Positions 9,351 through 18,728 of a stretch of 64,000 nucleotides of DNA are shown here, one piece after another (within the stretch, counting starts at the first letter, position 1; every line of letters begins with the position of its first letter). This DNA is from Clostridia bacterium (lineage in GTDB: Bacteria; Bacillota; Clostridia; Oscillospirales; Acutalibacteraceae): contig JAFYLD010000051.1 in assembly GCA_017537245.1 (NCBI GenBank), positions 1 to 64,000 on the forward strand, in the 5' to 3' direction. Below the pieces are notes generated by a model, which was given only the letters and a program-made list of their open reading frames with translations, did not search any database and was not told where the DNA came from. Made by a program: the position numbers and the translations under genes.

Positions 9351-10676
9351 ATGAAAAAATTAGCACTACTTGGCGGTGAGCCTGTATTTACAAAAGAAAG
9401 AGCGCCTAAAGAACTTTTTAAATGGCCAATAATCACACAAGAAGATATAGACGGAGTAATGGACGTAGTAGTTAACAACAAGTTTTCTCACACCGATATT
9501 ACTACCAAATTCCAAGACGAATTTGCCGAGTGGCAGGGTCGCAAATATGCGCTTGCTTTCACTAATGGCACTATGTCGCTTACTGCCGCCATGTTTGCAG
9601 TAGGACTAAGCGAGGGTGACGAAATCATCTGCCCTACCAAGACCTATTGGGGCAGCGCATCTCAAGCGGCATACTTTGGCGCAAAGGTTGTTTTTTGTAA
9701 TATAAACGATATGCTAAACCTAGACCCCGATGATTTAGAGCGTTGTATCACACCCAAGACCAAGGCTATCGTTGTAGTTCACTACTTTGGTTATCCTTGC
9801 GACATGGACCGCATTATGGAAATCGCAAACAAGCACAACATCTACGTTATCGAAGACGTTTCTCACGCTCACGGCTCATTATATAAGGGCAAAAAGGTTG
9901 GTACGTTTGGTCATATTGCAGCTATGTCTATGATGAGCTGGAAGGTATTTGCCGCAGGTGAAATGGGTGTACTAGTTACCGATGACCGCCGCCTTTACGA
10001 GCGAGCTATCGCATTTGGTCACTACGAACGTAATAACGAAAATTTCATTCAAGAATGTGACGAACTTAAAGATTATTTCCATATAGCGCTCGGTGGTGTA
10101 AAGGGACGCGTTAACCAAGTTTGCGCCGTTCTTGCACGCGGTCAGTTAAAGTATTATGACGAGCGCATTGCCGAAATCAAACTCGCTATGGACTATTTCT
10201 ACGATTCCCTGGAAGGACTCCCCGGCATCAGACCACATCGTATTGACAGTTCCGATGGTTCTAGCATGGGCGGTTATTATAATCCGCTACTTATCTACTA
10301 TCCCGAAGAGTTAGGCGGTCTTTCATCTGGGCGCTTTGCCGACGCTATCAAGGCAGAACTTAACGGTGCAGGTGGTTGTAAAGCGGGCGCTAACTTCTGC
10401 TTGCATACACATAAATACTTTAAGAATTTCGATCCTCGCCACACCGAAAACATCAAAGCTACCGATGATACAATAGACGAAGCGCTAAAAGTTTCGGAAG
10501 AAAAGCAGTGTATTTCTGTACCGTGGTTTAAGCAACTTAACAAAGAATGGATCGACAAATACGTAGCCGTTTACAAAAAGGTAGTAGAAAATTACCAAGA
10601 ACTACTCGAAGAAGATCTTAACAAAAATAAAGTTGAAGGAATATGGTATGGCGCAGAAAGTGACAGAAAACAATAG
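9351..10676 (+). CDS. DegT/DnrJ/EryC1/StrS aminotransferase
   Basis: A 441-residue PLP-dependent enzyme of the sugar aminotransferase family. The PLP lysine is Lys198 in MMSWKVFAAGEMG, and the aspartate that holds the pyridine nitrogen is in IEDVSHAHGS. The opening LALLGGEPV and the KWPIIT stretch resemble the subgroup that aminates keto-cyclitols (scyllo-inosose type) as well as keto-sugars. It lies between an amidohydrolase and a Gfo/Idh dehydrogenase; a dehydrogenase making a ketone and a DegT enzyme aminating it is a well-known pairing. The product, an amino sugar or amino cyclitol, is inferred. Confidence 0.88.
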   Translation: MKKLALLGGEPVFTKERAPKELFKWPIITQEDIDGVMDVVVNNKFSHTDITTKFQDEFAEWQGRKYALAFTNGTMSLTAAMFAVGLSEGDEIICPTKTYWGSASQAAYFGAKVVFCNINDMLNLDPDDLERCITPKTKAIVVVHYFGYPCDMDRIMEIANKHNIYVIEDVSHAHGSLYKGKKVGTFGHIAAMSMMSWKVFAAGEMGVLVTDDRRLYERAIAFGHYERNNENFIQECDELKDYFHIALGGVKGRVNQVCAVLARGQLKYYDERIAEIKLAMDYFYDSLEGLPGIRPHRIDSSDGSSMGGYYNPLLIYYPEELGGLSSGRFADAIKAELNGAGGCKAGANFCLHTHKYFKNFDPRHTENIKATDDTIDEALKVSEEKQCISVPWFKQLNKEWIDKYVAVYKKVVENYQELLEEDLNKNKVEGIWYGAESDRKQ

Positions 10677-11664
10677 TCAAAAAACAGTTTTCGGCATATT
10701 AGGTTGCGGTGTTTCGGCAAATTTTCATGCTAGCGCTTTATTAAAAATTGATAACGCAGTATTAAAAGGTGCTTTTGACCCAAATCAAAATCTTTGCCAA
10801 GAATTTACAAACAAATACGGCATTACAGCTTATAATAGCTATGAAGAAATGCTAGAAGATGGTGAAATTGATGCAGTATGTATTTGCACGCCAAGTTTTC
10901 TACACACAAAAAATGCTATTGATGCACTAAACGCCGATAAACACGCGGTTATTGAAAAGCCTATGGCAGTATCAACAGCCGATGCCGATAAGATAATTGA
11001 CGCGTGTGAAAAAAGTGGAAAGCAGGTTGCTGCTATTTGTCAATTACGCTTTTCAGAAGACGTTAAAAAAATCAAGCAGTTACTTAAAGAAAACGCGTTT
11101 GGCAAAGTTTCTATTTGCAGTTTGTCTATGAACTACTACCGCACTCGCGAATATTATAGCGAAAGTGGTTGGCGCGGCTCGCTTAGTCTTGACGGCGGTG
11201 TGCTTTTCAACCAAGGTGTTCATGGCATTGATATTATTGAATATATTATGGGTCCTATCAAAAAAGTTTGCGGCAAGACCGCTACCCTATCTCACAATAT
11301 CGAGGCGCCTGATACTGCCGTTGCTATTGTAGAGTTTGAAAGCGGAATACTAGGCGTTATCGAAGCTTCGACCTGCGCATACCCCGGTTTTGACCGCCGA
11401 CTTAAAATTCAAGGTGACACAGGCTACGTCGTTTTAAAAGAAAGCAGCATTGAAAAACTAATGCTGGACGGCAAAATGATAATTGACGGCGATAATTCCG
11501 AAGCAATCGTAGATACCGCAAATGACCCCACAAAATTGCGTTGCGGACTACACAAGTTGCAACTCAAAAACTTTATCGGCGCAATAAACGGCACCGAAAC
11601 GCTTATCTCCGACTGCTATGAGGGCAAAAAAGCACTTAAAATAATCGAAGAAATATATGGATAA
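10648..11664 (+). CDS. Gfo/Idh/MocA-family oxidoreductase
   Basis: A 338-residue NAD(P)-dependent sugar or cyclitol dehydrogenase. The start is ATG 10648 with AAGGAA six bases upstream, so it overlaps the aminotransferase by 29 bases and is likely translationally coupled. The Rossmann motif is GILGCGVSANFHASAL, the family signature EKPMAVS follows, and the substrate-side stretch GGVLFNQGVHGIDII holds the conserved histidine. It probably supplies or uses the keto compound handled by the aminotransferase. A strong terminator follows three bases after the stop. Confidence 0.88.
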   Translation: MAQKVTENNSQKTVFGILGCGVSANFHASALLKIDNAVLKGAFDPNQNLCQEFTNKYGITAYNSYEEMLEDGEIDAVCICTPSFLHTKNAIDALNADKHAVIEKPMAVSTADADKIIDACEKSGKQVAAICQLRFSEDVKKIKQLLKENAFGKVSICSLSMNYYRTREYYSESGWRGSLSLDGGVLFNQGVHGIDIIEYIMGPIKKVCGKTATLSHNIEAPDTAVAIVEFESGILGVIEASTCAYPGFDRRLKIQGDTGYVVLKESSIEKLMLDGKMIIDGDNSEAIVDTANDPTKLRCGLHKLQLKNFIGAINGTETLISDCYEGKKALKIIEEIYG

Positions 11665-11666
11665 AT

Positions 11667-11696
11667 AAAGACCTTCGGGAAATCCCGAAGGTCTTT
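11667..11696 (+). terminator. Terminator of the amidohydrolase operon
   Basis: Arms AAAGACCTTCGGGA (11667-11680) and TCCCGAAGGTCTTT (11683-11696), a 14-bp perfect stem with a tiny loop, followed by TATT. Confidence 0.85.
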
Positions 11697-11881
11697 TATT
11701 CTGTGTAAAAGCAATCATCAGTCCATTTTTGAGGGTTGGTATCAATATAGTTCCAAATTTTTAGATAATCCTTTTCATCACGAATTATATGGTCGTGGAA
11801 AGAGCGCTGAAAAATATTATGCCCTATATCTTTATTAACAAATCTTTTAAATGTTGAAATCGAACGTGAAATAATATTATT

Positions 11882-11910
11882 CGTAGGGGACGGCGCCTTC
11901 GACGTCCCGT
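11882..11910 (+). repeat. REP-like palindromic repeat, copy a
   Basis: GTAGGGGACGGCGCC followed by TTC and GACGTCCCG; GGGACG and CGTCCC can pair. It is an inverted near-copy of the repeat at 12048-12074, with three changes in the loop. Confidence 0.6.
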
Positions 11911-12047
11911 TTTTGGTTTTGTAGCAACAAAATCAAATGAATGTGATTTGGCATAATAACCTATTTATCAACTGTTAATTCAGGAATTTTATTTGTTGAT
12001 AAAATATATTTTTCAACAATTTCGCCCATTGGGGACAAATTAATTTT

Positions 12048-12074
12048 CGGGACGTCGTGGGCGCCGTCCCCTAC
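12048..12074 (-). repeat. REP-like palindromic repeat, copy b
   Basis: Read on the minus strand this is GTAGGGGACGGCGCC, CAC, GACGTCCCG, matching copy a except at the loop. It is in frame in the transposase reading frame (VGDGAHDVP). Confidence 0.6.
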
Positions 12075-12235
12075 AATATCACATAATATTTTTTGTTTGT
12101 TCTTGGTGCATATTGTAATAAAATACGCACCCTCACTACTATAATCGTAATCTTTTAAACGTGTCGGTTTTCGTTTGGGTAAATTCATATTATCACCGAA
12201 AATATTATATCATTCAATACTATATAATACAATAT

Positions 12236-12277
12236 AAAAAAAACCACCTGTACAAAATAGACTTTGCAAGGTGGTTT
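12236..12277 (-). terminator. Terminator after the XRE regulator
   Basis: Minus strand: AAACCACCT (from 12277) pairs with AGGTGGTTT (to 12241) across a 19-base loop, then eight T residues. Confidence 0.65.
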
Positions 12278-12572
12278 ATTTGTTACACTTATTAAATTCA
12301 GCTATTATTCTTTGTATAGTCTCTATTTGTGTTTCGTTAAGAGACGATACATCTATTGTTTTGCTTTTTTCTACACCGAGTAAAAAATCAGTAGTTACAG
12401 CAAAATGTTCTGCTATGTGTATCAGTGTATCAAAAGTAGGATAACCTATGCCATTTTCATACTTGCTAATAACCGCTTTTGATAATCCTATACGTGCGCC
12501 TAATTCCTCTTGTGTAAGATTGTGGTTTTTACGCAATAATTTTAATATTGAACCAAAATCATATGCATTCAT
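12276..12572 (-). CDS. XRE-family helix-turn-helix regulator
   Basis: A 98-residue repressor-like protein. Residues 6-65 form a Cro/C1 helix-turn-helix (LRKNHNLTQEELGARIGLSK, then AVISKYENG), followed by a short helical tail. AAGGCGGTG lies just before ATG 12572. It is divergent from the nuclease-methyltransferase gene at 12704 with a 130-base gap, the arrangement of control proteins of restriction-modification systems, so it may time expression of that gene. It could also be a simple local repressor of a mobile region. Confidence 0.85.
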   Translation of the reverse strand: MNAYDFGSILKLLRKNHNLTQEELGARIGLSKAVISKYENGIGYPTFDTLIHIAEHFAVTTDFLLGVEKSKTIDVSSLNETQIETIQRIIAEFNKCNK

Positions 12573-12703
12573 TTTATCACCGCCTTTTGTTATTATATAT
12601 TAAAAGCGGTTTCTCATTCATTGAATTTTGTCAACAGATTGTTGATTTTTGTCAATTGATGTGCTATACTTTTAACACAATTATAGAATTGGGTGTTAAT
12701 ACG

Positions 12704-14971
12704 ATGATTAAAAAATATAGCGTTGAACTTGAAGGACAATTAGAATTTTATGAACAATATTTAAAAGTTATCAATCCTGAACTGACCTACGAAGATATTT
12801 TTCGCAACAATACAGACGGAATTTTAAACGGCAATTTACTTGAATTCAAGTTAAATATAACAGACCTTAATGCTTGTCTATTTCAAGCAATAAAGTATCT
12901 TTCTGCTATGAGAATAAAGGGAGAGCCGATACCTGCAAACATTTTATTGGTTTCCTTGAACACCGCAACAATTTATGTATATCATTCGGCAGATTACTTA
13001 AATCATATTGAAAAAGTTTATGTTGGCGGTGCATCTAAAAAGAATGTAGGATTTTTTGCTAATGACTATATTTTAAAACTGAAATATGCCGAAAACCAAA
13101 CGGACGAATTTTCTTTAATTCAGTTACTAAAAGAAAATAACTATACAAAGATAAATATTGATGAAAACTGTATTGTTGGTTGGGCGGAAAAATACTATCG
13201 TGAAAACCCACAAGCAAGAAAATCCGATTTTATCGGTGATAGTACGGGAAAGGTTAAAATTATCGGTGAAATTAGAGAACCGAACAAATTCAAGGATTAT
13301 ATTTATGCTTATGCAGGAAAAGACAATGTTCGTTTCCAATATCTTATGGACAAATTAAATGATACTCTGCAAAAGAAAAATTTAGGCGCTTTTTATACCC
13401 CTATACCTTATGTAGATAAATCTATTGAGTTGGTTAGAAAAGCAATCGCTAGAGTACCACAAGGTAACGATTATATTATTTTAGACCGTTGTGCAGGAAC
13501 AGGAAATCTTGAAAAAAGATTGACCGATGAAGAACTTTCCCATTGCATTGTATCAACCATTGAATATTATGAATACAAGGTATTGTTGGAGTTGTTAGGT
13601 AGTAAAGTTCGATATATTATTCCACCCACAGAAAAGGAAGATACATTTAATATGGGTCTTGTTCGTGGTGCTGATGCTTTGTCAGAAGAATACATAAATA
13701 ATCCTGTAATTAAACAGTACATTGATAATCCTAACTGCACTATTATTTTATTTGAAAACCCACCATACGCCGAGGCAAATGGTACAACATCCGTCAAAGG
13801 TTCTTGGAAAAAAAGTTATGTTGTTTCCGAAATGAAAAACGAAAACAAAGGCAAAGTTTCTAATGACTTAGGCAATGCTTTTATATGGTCTGCATTCAAA
13901 TATTATTTGAGACAACCCACGGATAGTTATATCGTTTATTCCCCAATTAAGTATTGGAAAGCTCAACATTTAATTTCAAAAAAATTTATAGATGGATATG
14001 CTTTTAACAGAAGATTTTTTCACACAAATATTGATGCTTGTATTACATGTATTCTCTGGGGCAACGAAGAAACAACCGTTAATGAATTTTCTTTAAAAGG
14101 ATATAACATTGAAAATAATAATGAAATCAAATATATACGTGATTTACCCATAAAAAAAGTCAGAGCCATTATAAGTGAAAAATATTTTGATTATAGATGC
14201 TTTGAAGATAAATTTGATGGCATTTCTTGTAACCTTAACGGAACAGAATACTTGGCAAAAAATAATTGTGTTCAAAAAAGGTTCAACGAAAATATTATTG
14301 GTTTCTTAATTTGTAATGGAACTGGATTTGACAACCCTGACTTAAATTCAGGCATTACTATTTGTGGTCGATATGATGGCCATGGCTTCTTTCTTAGAAA
14401 AGATAATTTTTTAGAAAAATTGCCAATGTTTTGTGCAAGTAGATATATAACTTACAATAGAGAATGGACTGAAAGAGCAAGAATAATGAAATCATCAGAC
14501 GGTGCTGACAAATTTTTTGCCGATATTCAAAGCGGAAAACTAAATCAATATTTATTAAAGTGTCTTGTATTTACTTGTTTTGAAATGCAAAATCATATGA
14601 GGAGTTTTGTAGGTACCGATAATCGTTTTTATAGAAATGAACTGTGCCTCGATACTACAAATGACGATACATTAGCAAGCTTGGAATTAAAAAATCTTAA
14701 TGTTTCTATTAAAGAAAAAGAACTTTTCGATATATGGGAAACTATATTAAGGTGGGCAAAGAAAACAAAAAATTACAATGATGAATTAACTTATGGCGTT
14801 TATCAAATTTTTGCCGAACTTAACACATTTACCCCCGATAAAGAAACGGGAGAAAACAAACCCGATTATCCTGAACTCAATGGTGCGTTAAAGTCTTTAA
14901 AGCAAAAGGTTAAAGAATATTATAATAGCGAAATAGTTCCAACTTTGTTTGAGTATGAGTTTTTAAAATAA
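12704..14971 (+). CDS. Single-chain restriction nuclease-DNA methyltransferase (type IIG-like)
   Basis: A 755-residue protein. The start is ATG 12704 (MIKKYSVEL), although the ribosome site is weak; the open frame extends further upstream into sequence that does not look coding. An N-terminal PD-(D/E)xK nuclease motif is visible as Asp38 and Glu47-Phe-Lys49 (LLEFKLN). The methyltransferase has GAFYTP (228-233), the SAM-binding motif DRCAGTGN (261-268) and the N6-adenine catalytic NPPY (352-355). The remaining 350 residues probably carry target recognition. One chain with nuclease and methylase and no separate specificity gene fits a type IIG enzyme. Codon use is more AT-rich than its neighbours, a sign of transfer. 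Confidence 0.78.
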   Translation: MIKKYSVELEGQLEFYEQYLKVINPELTYEDIFRNNTDGILNGNLLEFKLNITDLNACLFQAIKYLSAMRIKGEPIPANILLVSLNTATIYVYHSADYLNHIEKVYVGGASKKNVGFFANDYILKLKYAENQTDEFSLIQLLKENNYTKINIDENCIVGWAEKYYRENPQARKSDFIGDSTGKVKIIGEIREPNKFKDYIYAYAGKDNVRFQYLMDKLNDTLQKKNLGAFYTPIPYVDKSIELVRKAIARVPQGNDYIILDRCAGTGNLEKRLTDEELSHCIVSTIEYYEYKVLLELLGSKVRYIIPPTEKEDTFNMGLVRGADALSEEYINNPVIKQYIDNPNCTIILFENPPYAEANGTTSVKGSWKKSYVVSEMKNENKGKVSNDLGNAFIWSAFKYYLRQPTDSYIVYSPIKYWKAQHLISKKFIDGYAFNRRFFHTNIDACITCILWGNEETTVNEFSLKGYNIENNNEIKYIRDLPIKKVRAIISEKYFDYRCFEDKFDGISCNLNGTEYLAKNNCVQKRFNENIIGFLICNGTGFDNPDLNSGITICGRYDGHGFFLRKDNFLEKLPMFCASRYITYNREWTERARIMKSSDGADKFFADIQSGKLNQYLLKCLVFTCFEMQNHMRSFVGTDNRFYRNELCLDTTNDDTLASLELKNLNVSIKEKELFDIWETILRWAKKTKNYNDELTYGVYQIFAELNTFTPDKETGENKPDYPELNGALKSLKQKVKEYYNSEIVPTLFEYEFLK

Positions 14972-14983
14972 TTTAATATAATA

Positions 14984-15012
14984 CAAGGCTTGAGGTTAAA
15001 CCTCAAGCCTTG
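14984..15012. terminator. Terminator between the methyltransferase gene and ftsH
   Basis: Arms CAAGGCTTGAGGTT (14984-14997) and AACCTCAAGCCTTG (14999-15012), then CGTCTTTTT on the plus strand. It lies between two convergent genes and can serve both. Confidence 0.8.
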
Positions 15013-15019
15013 CGTCTTT

Positions 15020-16864
15020 TTATTCTGCTTTTTCTTCCATTATCTTACGGAAGTCGTCGCCTGAAATTTTTTCGTTTTCAAAGAGTATTTTAGCAACTTC
15101 ATGTAGCTTTGGCATAGCGCCTTTAAGAAGCTCAAGTGCTTTTTCATACTGTTTCATAACAACTGCTTCGATTTCGTCATCGATAGTAGCCGCAGTCTTT
15201 TCAGAGTAGTTAGGTGTTGATGAGAAATCACGACCAAGGAATACCTCGTTGTGATCGTCACCATATACTACAAGACCCAACTTATCGCTCATACCAAAGC
15301 GTGTAACCATCTTGCGAGCAAGCTCGGTAGCGCGTTGAATATCGTTTGATGCGCCTGTGCATACGTCGTCTTGTGTAAGTTGCTCAGCTGCACGACCACC
15401 AAGGAGCGAACAAATCTGTTCAAGAATCTGATTACGGCTTGTATGACCCTTTTCATCGGTTGGCAAGTACATTGTATAACCTGCCGCCATACCGCGAGGA
15501 ATGATAGAAATTTGGTGTACTGGGTCTTGAGTCGGCAAGTAGTAAGAAACAATTGCGTGACCTGCCTCGTGATAAGAGGTAATCATCTTGTCCTTGTCGC
15601 GTACTACGTGAGATTTCTTCTCTGTACCCATTACAACCTTAATTGTTGCTTCCTCAATTTCTTCTTGAGTAATTGCCTTTTTACCATGACGAACAGCCAA
15701 GAGCGCTGCTTCATTTAGTAGGTTTGAAAGATCCGCACCGGTAAAGCCCGCGGTTGATTTTGCAATTGTCGCAAGGTTTACGTCAGGACCTAGTGGCTTA
15801 CCGCGAGAGTGAACCTTAAGAATTTCTTCTCTACCCTTTACGTCAGGATAATTTACGGTAATTTGACGGTCGAAACGACCGGGACGTAGTAGCGCTTTAT
15901 CAAGAATATCAGGACGGTTTGTAGCCGCCATAACAATAACGCCCTCGTTTGCGCCAAAGCCGTCCATTTCAACGAGCAATTGGTTAAGTGTTTGTTCACG
16001 TTCGTCGTGACCACCACCAAGACCTGCACCACGTTGACGACCTACGGCGTCGATTTCGTCGATAAATATAATTGCAGGAGCGTTCTTTTTAGCCTCGCCA
16101 AACAAGTCGCGCACACGTGACGCGCCCACACCAACAAACATTTCAACAAAATCGGAACCCGAAATTGAGAAGAAAGGCACGCCTGCTTCACCTGCAACTG
16201 CACGCGCTAGCAATGTTTTACCAGTACCAGGAGGGCCAACAAGCAATACGCCCTTTGGAATACGAGCGCCAAGTTCGTTAAACTTTTTAGGGTCTTTAAG
16301 GAAGTCAACGATTTCTGCCATTTCCTCTTTTTCTTCGTCAGCACCTGCAACGTCAGCAAAGGTAGTCTTGCGCTTGCCATCGTCTTTGCGAACCTTGGCT
16401 TTGCCAAAATTCATTGTCTTGTCGCCGCCCATAGATGAGCCTAGCTTTTTCATAAACAAGATGCCTAGGAAAATCATAAGACCAATAAGCAATATCTGAG
16501 GTATCATAGCAACAAGCCATGAACTTTCGCCGCCTCTGATATAGTCGTATTTGATTATTTTGCCGCTTTCTTTGTTAGCCTCGTTTATCTCGATTACCTT
16601 TTCGTTGATATCGTTATAAAAGAAACTTGCGTCCGGCACTGTGTAGTGCTTTTTAGCATTGCCTTCACGAAGTGTATAAGATAAATCGCCACTATAAAGA
16701 TTTAGCTTAAACTCTGATACTTCGTTGTTTTTGATAAGTTCTACTATCTCATGATACTTTGTTGTTTCTGATGTTTCTGCAACCTTGCTTGCGATAAAGA
16801 AGGATGCAAAAAGCACAACAGGAATCAAAATGATAAGCAGAGTATTTCTTACGTTTTTCTTCAA
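15020..16864 (-). CDS. ftsH: ATP-dependent zinc metalloprotease FtsH
   Basis: A 614-residue membrane AAA+ protease for quality control of membrane and cytosolic proteins. Two membrane segments (about 8-27 and 117-138) bracket a small outer domain. Walker A is GPPGTGKT (210-217), Walker B FIDEID, the second region of homology [19 protein letters not shown], and the zinc site HEAGH (432-436). The start is a TTG at 16864, only six bases after the hpt stop, with AAAGGTGAG inside the hpt end. hpt-ftsH and tilS-hpt-ftsH are classical Firmicute neighbours. Confidence 0.97.
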   Translation of the reverse strand: MKKNVRNTLLIILIPVVLFASFFIASKVAETSETTKYHEIVELIKNNEVSEFKLNLYSGDLSYTLREGNAKKHYTVPDASFFYNDINEKVIEINEANKESGKIIKYDYIRGGESSWLVAMIPQILLIGLMIFLGILFMKKLGSSMGGDKTMNFGKAKVRKDDGKRKTTFADVAGADEEKEEMAEIVDFLKDPKKFNELGARIPKGVLLVGPPGTGKTLLARAVAGEAGVPFFSISGSDFVEMFVGVGASRVRDLFGEAKKNAPAIIFIDEIDAVGRQRGAGLGGGHDEREQTLNQLLVEMDGFGANEGVIVMAATNRPDILDKALLRPGRFDRQITVNYPDVKGREEILKVHSRGKPLGPDVNLATIAKSTAGFTGADLSNLLNEAALLAVRHGKKAITQEEIEEATIKVVMGTEKKSHVVRDKDKMITSYHEAGHAIVSYYLPTQDPVHQISIIPRGMAAGYTMYLPTDEKGHTSRNQILEQICSLLGGRAAEQLTQDDVCTGASNDIQRATELARKMVTRFGMSDKLGLVVYGDDHNEVFLGRDFSSTPNYSEKTAATIDDEIEAVVMKQYEKALELLKGAMPKLHEVAKILFENEKISGDDFRKIMEEKAE

Positions 16865-16870
16865 AATGTT

Positions 16871-17416
16871 TTACTCACCTTTCTTTTCATATACGGCAGG
16901 TTTTAAAATTCCAATATATGGTAAATTTCTGTATTTTTCATCATAGTCAAGACCATAACCAATAACAAACGCGTCAGGAATAACCTTACCAACGTAGTCG
17001 GCCTTTATGTCAGTCTTGCGGTTTGCAGGCTTATCAAGCAAGGTACAAATCTTTATGCTGTTTGCATTTCTGCCCATCAGTACACTGCTAAGATATGAAA
17101 GGGTGATTCCTGAATCCAAAATGTCCTCAACTATAAGTATGTCCATACCGTCAGGATCTATATCAAGGTCTTTTTTGAACTTTACAACACCTGTTGTCTT
17201 TGTGCCGCTATAAGACGAAACAGATAAAAAGTCAATTTGACAGTGACACTTAATCTCACGAAGAAGGTCAGCCAAAAATACTACGCTACCCTTTAAAACG
17301 CTTACAACAAGCAAATTTTTGCCTTCGTAATCGCGAGTGATTTGCTCACCAAGGTCTTTACAAAGTTGTTTGAGTTCTTCTTCCGAAATTAAAACGCTTT
17401 CTACATCTTTATTCAT
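16871..17416 (-). CDS. hpt: Hypoxanthine-guanine phosphoribosyltransferase
   Basis: A 181-residue purine salvage enzyme that joins hypoxanthine or guanine to PRPP. The PRPP-binding loop is LIVEDILDSGITL (residues 94-106); the flexible loop region SSYSGTKTTG and the C-terminal base pocket (DAFVIGYGLDYDEKYRNLPY) are standard. AAGGGG precedes ATG 17416 by seven bases. It lies ten bases after tilS in one operon. Confidence 0.95.
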   Translation of the reverse strand: MNKDVESVLISEEELKQLCKDLGEQITRDYEGKNLLVVSVLKGSVVFLADLLREIKCHCQIDFLSVSSYSGTKTTGVVKFKKDLDIDPDGMDILIVEDILDSGITLSYLSSVLMGRNANSIKICTLLDKPANRKTDIKADYVGKVIPDAFVIGYGLDYDEKYRNLPYIGILKPAVYEKKGE

Positions 17417-17426
17417 AATAATCCCC

Positions 17427-18728
17427 TTAATCCTTTTTTGTATTTAAAATATAAATTTGTTTACTATCTTTATCGGCAGCAACACGTTCTGCCACACCAA
17501 TTTTGTGTATCCATACCACACCGTCATCATCGACTAAAGCGGGTAAATTTTCGCGCTCTTCGAGTGGTATTTTGTATTCGCAAAAAAGTTTTTTAAGCGT
17601 TTTGGTACAGTTTTTGTTTTTAAGACGAATCGTATCGCCCGATTCTCTTGTACGCAATTTTAACTGCCCTACTATTTTATCACAGTCTAGTATATTTTTT
17701 AATAACAAATTATGAACTTTTTTGTCACCAAAAAATAAATCGTTGTCAGACTGCGTAATATCAACCGAAAAAGTGACGTTTTGCACTTGTTTTTTAGCGT
17801 TATCAATCTTTAAAAAACCAGCATCAACAAATGCTACCATATCTTGCGGCAGACTAATCTTGCCACCCGATAGACAAATATCATAAATCGAGTTTACGTG
17901 GTAATTATCTATCTCAACGTTATGCGCGTCACAGTATTTTGTAATAATTCTTTTAGCGATTGACGGATGCAGTTTGCAAAAATCTTTTACACAAACTCCG
18001 CTATCACAAACCAGTTCGTCAAACTTTTCGTTTGCAACGCTGTTTATAAAATCCTCATCCTCGCGAATTGACGTTGTCATACGAGAAACGGCATTTTCGG
18101 CCGAAAGGTTTATTTCTTTTAACACAGAAACTACGTTGTGCCTAATTTTGTTACGAGTATAATCGTCACTTAAATTTGTGCTATCGGTAACGTACTTTAT
18201 ACCCTTTTGCTCGCAGTAGTCTTCTATCATATCGCGAGTACACAAAATAAGCGGACGAATATATCTATCTCTTTTAGGCGGTATGCCACAAAGTCCCGAC
18301 AAAGCAGTACCACGCGTAATATTAAATATCACCGTTTCAAGATTGTCGCTTGCGGTATGGGCCGTAGCGATTAAATCGGTACTGATAGAATCAAAAAACT
18401 CATAACGCAGTTTTCTTGCCGCAAGTTCAAGGCTCATTCCCTTTTCTTTTGCAAACGAGGGTACGTCTGCCGAGCCCAAGAAAAGTTCAACGCCGTTTTC
18501 AGTGCAAAATTTTGTTACAAAATCTTGGTCGCGAACAGCCTCGCACCCACGAATTTGGTGATTAAAGTGCGCCGCGCTAATCTTTTCGATTTTAAGCTCG
18601 TCTTTAAGCTCAAGCAACGCGCCAAGCAGCGCCATTGAATCAGCGCCACCCGATAACGCCACCGTAACGTGTTTTGCGCCTTGCAGCAAATTAAAGCGTA
18701 TTAAAGCTTCATTTACTTTTTTTAACAT
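17427..18728 (-). CDS. tilS: tRNA(Ile)-lysidine synthase
   Basis: A 433-residue enzyme that changes C34 of the CAU-anticodon isoleucine tRNA to lysidine. The PP-loop ATP motif is ALSGGADSMALLG with SGGADS at 26-31; AHFNHQIRG and the IRPLI, YVTDSTN and RNKIRH segments are typical. The C-terminal substrate-binding domain is present (KLRTRESGDTIRLKN). Its start overlaps the dnaB stop by one base (TAATG), implying coupling. A likely substrate tRNA lies at 61838-61914. Confidence 0.95.
   Translation of the reverse strand: MLKKVNEALIRFNLLQGAKHVTVALSGGADSMALLGALLELKDELKIEKISAAHFNHQIRGCEAVRDQDFVTKFCTENGVELFLGSADVPSFAKEKGMSLELAARKLRYEFFDSISTDLIATAHTASDNLETVIFNITRGTALSGLCGIPPKRDRYIRPLILCTRDMIEDYCEQKGIKYVTDSTNLSDDYTRNKIRHNVVSVLKEINLSAENAVSRMTTSIREDEDFINSVANEKFDELVCDSGVCVKDFCKLHPSIAKRIITKYCDAHNVEIDNYHVNSIYDICLSGGKISLPQDMVAFVDAGFLKIDNAKKQVQNVTFSVDITQSDNDLFFGDKKVHNLLLKNILDCDKIVGQLKLRTRESGDTIRLKNKNCTKTLKKLFCEYKIPLEERENLPALVDDDGVVWIHKIGVAERVAADKDSKQIYILNTKKD

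Larger units (their letters stand above)
11696..12188 (-). pseudogene. Decayed REP-associated tyrosine transposase (RAYT, Y1/IS200-like)
   Basis: The minus strand begins with a recognisable RAYT N-terminus (KPTRLKDYDYSSEGAYFITI). After VDK an in-frame TAG at about 11961 stands where a tyrosine codon is usual, then the HUH motif MPNHIHLI continues in frame. A second stop and a frame change near 11885 follow, after which the C-terminus is intact in another frame (NIFQRSFHDHIIRDEKDYLK, then YIDTNPQKW) and ends at 11696. One nonsense change plus a frameshift make it inactive. Two inverted copies of a GTAGGGGACGGCGCC motif lie inside it (11882-11910 and 12048-12074). It marks the edge of an accessory patch. 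Confidence 0.85.

Noticed and set aside
11961..12188. The 75-codon RAYT N-terminus as an intact small gene.
   Set aside because: The HUH motif and conserved C-terminus continue after an in-frame stop and frameshift, so this is a fragment of a pseudogene.
12548..12703. A 52-residue N-terminal extension of the nuclease-methylase.
   Set aside because: It overlaps the divergent XRE start and ribosome site and does not resemble the rest of the protein; ATG 12704 is preferred despite a weak ribosome site.
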